NCBI RefSeq assembly: GCF_023343835.1 | Contig: NC_064437.1 | Location: forward strand, 754,001-818,000 | Length of the DNA stretch: 64,000 nt | Reading direction: 5' to 3' | Source of the DNA: Lagopus muta | Lineage: Eukaryota; Chordata; Aves; Galliformes; Phasianidae | Notes under the pieces: generated by a model | What the model was told of the DNA's origin: nothing | The model's database searches: none | Seen by the model: only the letters and a program-made list of their open reading frames with translations | Program-made: the position numbers and the translations under genes | Shown here: in pieces, positions 60,820 through 64,000 of the stretch | How the letters are laid out: every line of letters starts with the position of its first letter | How positions within the stretch are numbered: the first letter of the stretch is position 1

Positions 60820-62387
60820 TCCTGGCACAACAAAAGGCCATTGCTGTCGCTTTGCCCACATGCCGGCACACAGCCCAATGCCCAGCAGCATGGGGACAGT
60901 CACTGGTGTGTCCGGGACTTGTCATAGCCCAGAGCCCACCTGCACCAGCAGCATTAGGGTGGTTGCACAGCCCCTGGAAGCCAGCCGATGTCTGCTGGCA
61001 AAGCACCCAGACACCCTGGGTATCCCATTGTCCTCTTTGCTCCTGAAATCCCTGGGGAGAGTGATGTCCCAGGGAATGAGGGCTGTTTGCCAGAGCAGGA
61101 TGGTCACCACCACACAGCCTGGGACCCACTATCCCTCGGCCCCCTGCCCAGGGGCTGCTCAGCTCAGCTCCCTGTGCTGGCAAAGAGTGTCAGAGGGATG
61201 GCAGAAGTGTGCCAGGCACAGCCCACCAGCACATTTGGCACCAGCCCCACATCGCAGCATCCAGAGAGCACTTGTAACACACCTGGAAACCTTATCTGTG
61301 GCACTGGGCACTTTCAGATGCCCTACAAGCTGTTTTTGCAGGTCGGTCAGGTTGTACAGGCGACACAGGAGAAGGTCTGGATGCGTCTGTAAGGTCAGGA
61401 AGGGCAGACAAATTGCAGTCAGAAGAACAATCTCTGCACGTCTTCCACTGATGTCTCCCAGCCACTGGGGGAGCTTGCTTCTAACTTCATTTGTTTGTCA
61501 GCAATCTTTTCCCTTTGGAACACAATGTTACTTTGGCAATGCTCCTCAGAGGGATCTCTGCTGAAACACTGAAAACATTTCACAATGGAGCCTGGCGAGC
61601 TCCGCCAAATGCCAGTTGTGTAATGAGAAGGGCGATTATTAATTACCATCCATGCAAGATCTGTGGGAGGGATCAGCAGGCTCTGCTCCTCTGTAAGTGG
61701 TGGCACATGGCTTTAGGAGTGAGGGGCAAGGCAAGATGAGCCTGGATGTCCAGCAGCACAATGCCATTCCCTGCTTCCCCACCGCATTCCCATCACCTCC
61801 CCACCACATCCTCACCATGTCTCCATCACATCCCCACCAATACCCTACTGTGTGCCTGGCACTGTCCCCACCATGTCCCCCTGCTCCTGTGCCCAGAGCA
61901 GTGAGCTCAGCCAGGCAGTGGGCACCTTGCTATAAAACAGCAGGTGTGACTCAACGATGCCTTTTTTTTCCATTATGAAGATCTCTGCTTCCTAGAAACC
62001 AGTGCTTTATGGTAGAAGGGAAAATAAAGCAATGACAGGAGTACAAACAGGAAAAGAACTTTCAGAATGTCTGGAGAGCTGTTGCAGAGCATGTAATAAA
62101 ATCTGTGTGGCCAGTCCCAGGTACACTAAATGGAAATGGACGGCTATTTGCTTTCCCCCAGCCAACACTGCAATACCACTGTGTGGGCTCTGCAGTGCCA
62201 TTCGGGCTGCACAGCCCTCAGCAGACACACAGCCCCTGGCTGGGCTTCGGCAGCTCCTCATCAGCAGCACCTTGGCAGTGGTGGGGATAAAGCAGAGAGG
62301 CAGAAACCAAAGGAAGGCTGCGTGCATGAGAACAGCACAAAGTGATGATGACCACAGCATTTTGGTAAGGATGTGGACAAGAGCCAT

Positions 62388-62481
62388 GGGAATGTGGCAC
62401 TGGTCAGTGGGCAGAGTGGGTTGGGGTTGGACTTATGGATCGAAGGTCTTTTCCAACCATAACGCTACTATGGTGCTATGA
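62388..62481 (+). mobile_element. Short CR1 3' end
   Basis: Sense-oriented. GGGTTGGGGTTGGACTTATGG and GGTCTTTTCCAACCATAACG lead to a terminal CTACTATGGTGCTATGA. Confidence 0.8.
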
Positions 62482-63479
62482 CTGCCAGTTTTTTGCAGAA
62501 CTGCAGTGATCTTGGAGCTCCAGCTTCTCTCTCCTCGTTTCCCCATCTGTCTGTAACCACACAGCTCCTCCCCACCTCCTCCTGGGGTGTAAGTGCTTCC
62601 CAAACCACCTTAGTAGCTGGCAAACACCATGGGCCATGCACAACCCATCAGTGACCATTACAGTAATGATGCTGATATGGCAGCAGAGCCATTGCAGAAT
62701 TGTGTCACCTCCAGGCACTGAAGATGGGTCCTGAACCAGGCTCTGCTTGTTCTGTCAGAGGTCACTGGTTATCAATTTCTTCCTCACAAGCTGCATCTCC
62801 TGAGCTGCCCCTCATCAGGTGGGACCCTTGGGAAGGACCCAAGTGTCTGTCTGATAGGGCAGCTACACCATATGCCAACAGGCAGCGTCTTCCACCTTCA
62901 TTTCCTTGCTCGTTCCTAAAGTCTCCACACACACTGACGTCCCTATGGCCTTCCTGATCCTAGCCATTTCAGACTTGACTTCTTTCCAGTTTTCTGCTTG
63001 ATTTTCTATCCTACAGTGGTCTTCCATTGAACATACGGTCCTTTCAAGTACCTTCTTCCTCCCTTTGGCACTGCAGCTGTGCTGTCACAGCACAGGACTG
63101 GACTAGCTGTGAAAGGTACATCTCAGAAGCCTGACAGCACCATAAATCCAGCACAACAGCAATGATTTGTTCCTTTTCTGGGAAGCTTCATACAAGGAAT
63201 TTGTTATCTCCACATCTCTGCTGCTCACCTTCCAGAAAAAACCCTCCCCTGCAAATGCACAGAGCTGTGTGCAGGAAGACCACGCTGCAAGCTGCCTCCT
63301 AGCTCTGGCATGGGGATGGCAGCTGCTGCAGCCCTCAGACCCACAAGCTGCCAAGAGCTGTGCAAACCCAAAGGGACATGGAACAGCAGCAAGCACCAGA
63401 GGAAACTCCTGAAACATCCTGCCAGAGGGCTGCCATGCAGCAATGTGCAAGCCTGGCAAGGCTTGGTGAGATTTTGTAG

Positions 63480-63530
63480 GATCATAGAGGTTGGAAAAGC
63501 CCTCAGAGATCTCCAAGCAAACCTCCTCTC
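63480..63530 (-). mobile_element. Very short CR1 3' end
   Basis: Antisense. GATCATAGAGGTTGGAAAAG and CCCTCAGAGATCTCCAAGC. The flanking sequence is too diverged to assign. Confidence 0.7.
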
Positions 63531-64000
63531 CACCCACAGCCACCTCTTCCACTGCTGGCCCAGCGCTCACCTCCTGCACACCCGCGGTCACCTCCTCCCA
63601 CCTCACAGAGCCTGGTGCAGTGCTAACGCAGCACCCCTCGCTCTGCCTTAGCCAGGGGGGCTGCAGGGGGCTGCTTTCACAGCAGAGCAGCCGCACGTTT
63701 ACTGAGTGACCAAATGCATTTAGGGAGAAACTCAAACATAGCGGCGCTGAATTATTCTATCAGGCAATTTCTGCAGCTTAGGAGACACGGTTACCCTTCT
63801 GCTTGTTTAAAGCCACTAGTAATTCCAAAGAAAGAAAGCTAAAAGCTGCTCTTGCTGTTTATTTGAAGACTGAAATTAAAGCTCTCTTGAATGCACCAAA
63901 GAAAGATTAAAAAAATATTTTCTTTTAGTTTTCATTTTCAGGCATAGCGTTACAGTAAATATTAGCTGAAGTGAGGTGGGCTTTACTAAAGCCATTGATT

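Larger units (their letters stand above)
55926..64000. other. Region downstream of PTGER3, no gene recognised
   Basis: About 8 kb with no supported coding exon on either strand. It contains CR1 fragments, a 17-bp tandem array at 58,538, and a low-complexity CCACCA/CCATC-rich patch at about 61,760-61,890. By synteny the next gene should be CTH on the opposite strand, but none of its exons is visible. A reverse-strand AATAAA at 58,061-58,066 is the only hint of a minus-strand transcript end. Confidence 0.6.

Noticed and set aside
61491-61740. Possible exon of the next gene (CTH expected by synteny)
   Set aside because: I could not match any frame in 56-64 kb on the minus strand to a PLP-dependent enzyme or other known family.
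1-64000. CRISPR arrays, tRNA or rRNA genes, or an undescribed accessory system
   Set aside because: The tandem arrays lack spacers, no tRNA-like cloverleaf or rRNA segment was recognised, and everything with support fits ordinary bird genes and CR1 repeats.

Overview
The window looks like a bird genome, most likely chicken or a close galliform. Two vertebrate genes are split by GT-AG introns, truncated CR1 LINE copies are everywhere and almost no other interspersed repeat can be recognised, and the CpG islands are small and sharp. From memory of vertebrate synteny, the gene order NEGR1 - ZRANB2 - PTGER3, all in one direction, matches human 1p31 and chicken chromosome 8. The species call is inference.

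Layout. Positions 1 to about 31,100 hold no coding exon that I can support. This stretch carries seven recognisable CR1 fragments, one diverged LINE-like stretch, simple repeats and two places that look like mRNA 3' ends (near 7,490 and 19,280). The first may be the end of the 3' UTR of the upstream neighbour, expected to be NEGR1. A CpG island at about 31,380-31,960 marks the promoter of ZRANB2. Its ten coding exons run from 31,832 to 42,816 on the + strand and encode 334 residues: two RanBP2-type zinc fingers, an acidic stretch and a long Arg/Ser-rich tail. The introns contain CR1 copies and, in intron 1, an 8-bp minisatellite of 17 perfect copies. The 3' UTR extends to poly(A) signals at 43,768 and 44,527.

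Only about 1.1 kb further on is the PTGER3 start codon. The 5' region has a GTGCC-type imperfect array and a 10-codon upstream ORF whose stop overlaps the main start as ATGA. Two coding exons (45,617-46,441 and 52,837-53,124), separated by a 6.4-kb intron, encode a 370-residue prostaglandin E2 EP3 receptor. The first carries TM1 to most of TM6. The second carries the rest, plus a cytoplasmic tail that reads on without an intron. The 3' UTR probably reaches an AATAAA at 55,900. From there to 64,000 I see only CR1 fragments, tandem repeats and unannotated single-copy DNA.

The two genes do not form a pathway. ZRANB2 is a nuclear splicing factor and PTGER3 a plasma-membrane GPCR; their adjacency is inherited synteny. 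I found no clearly new biological system. The observations most worth checking are the ATGA-coupled upstream ORF of PTGER3, its intronless tail resembling one mammalian splice isoform, the minisatellite filling ZRANB2 intron 1, and the weak last splice donor of ZRANB2, which offers an alternative C terminus.
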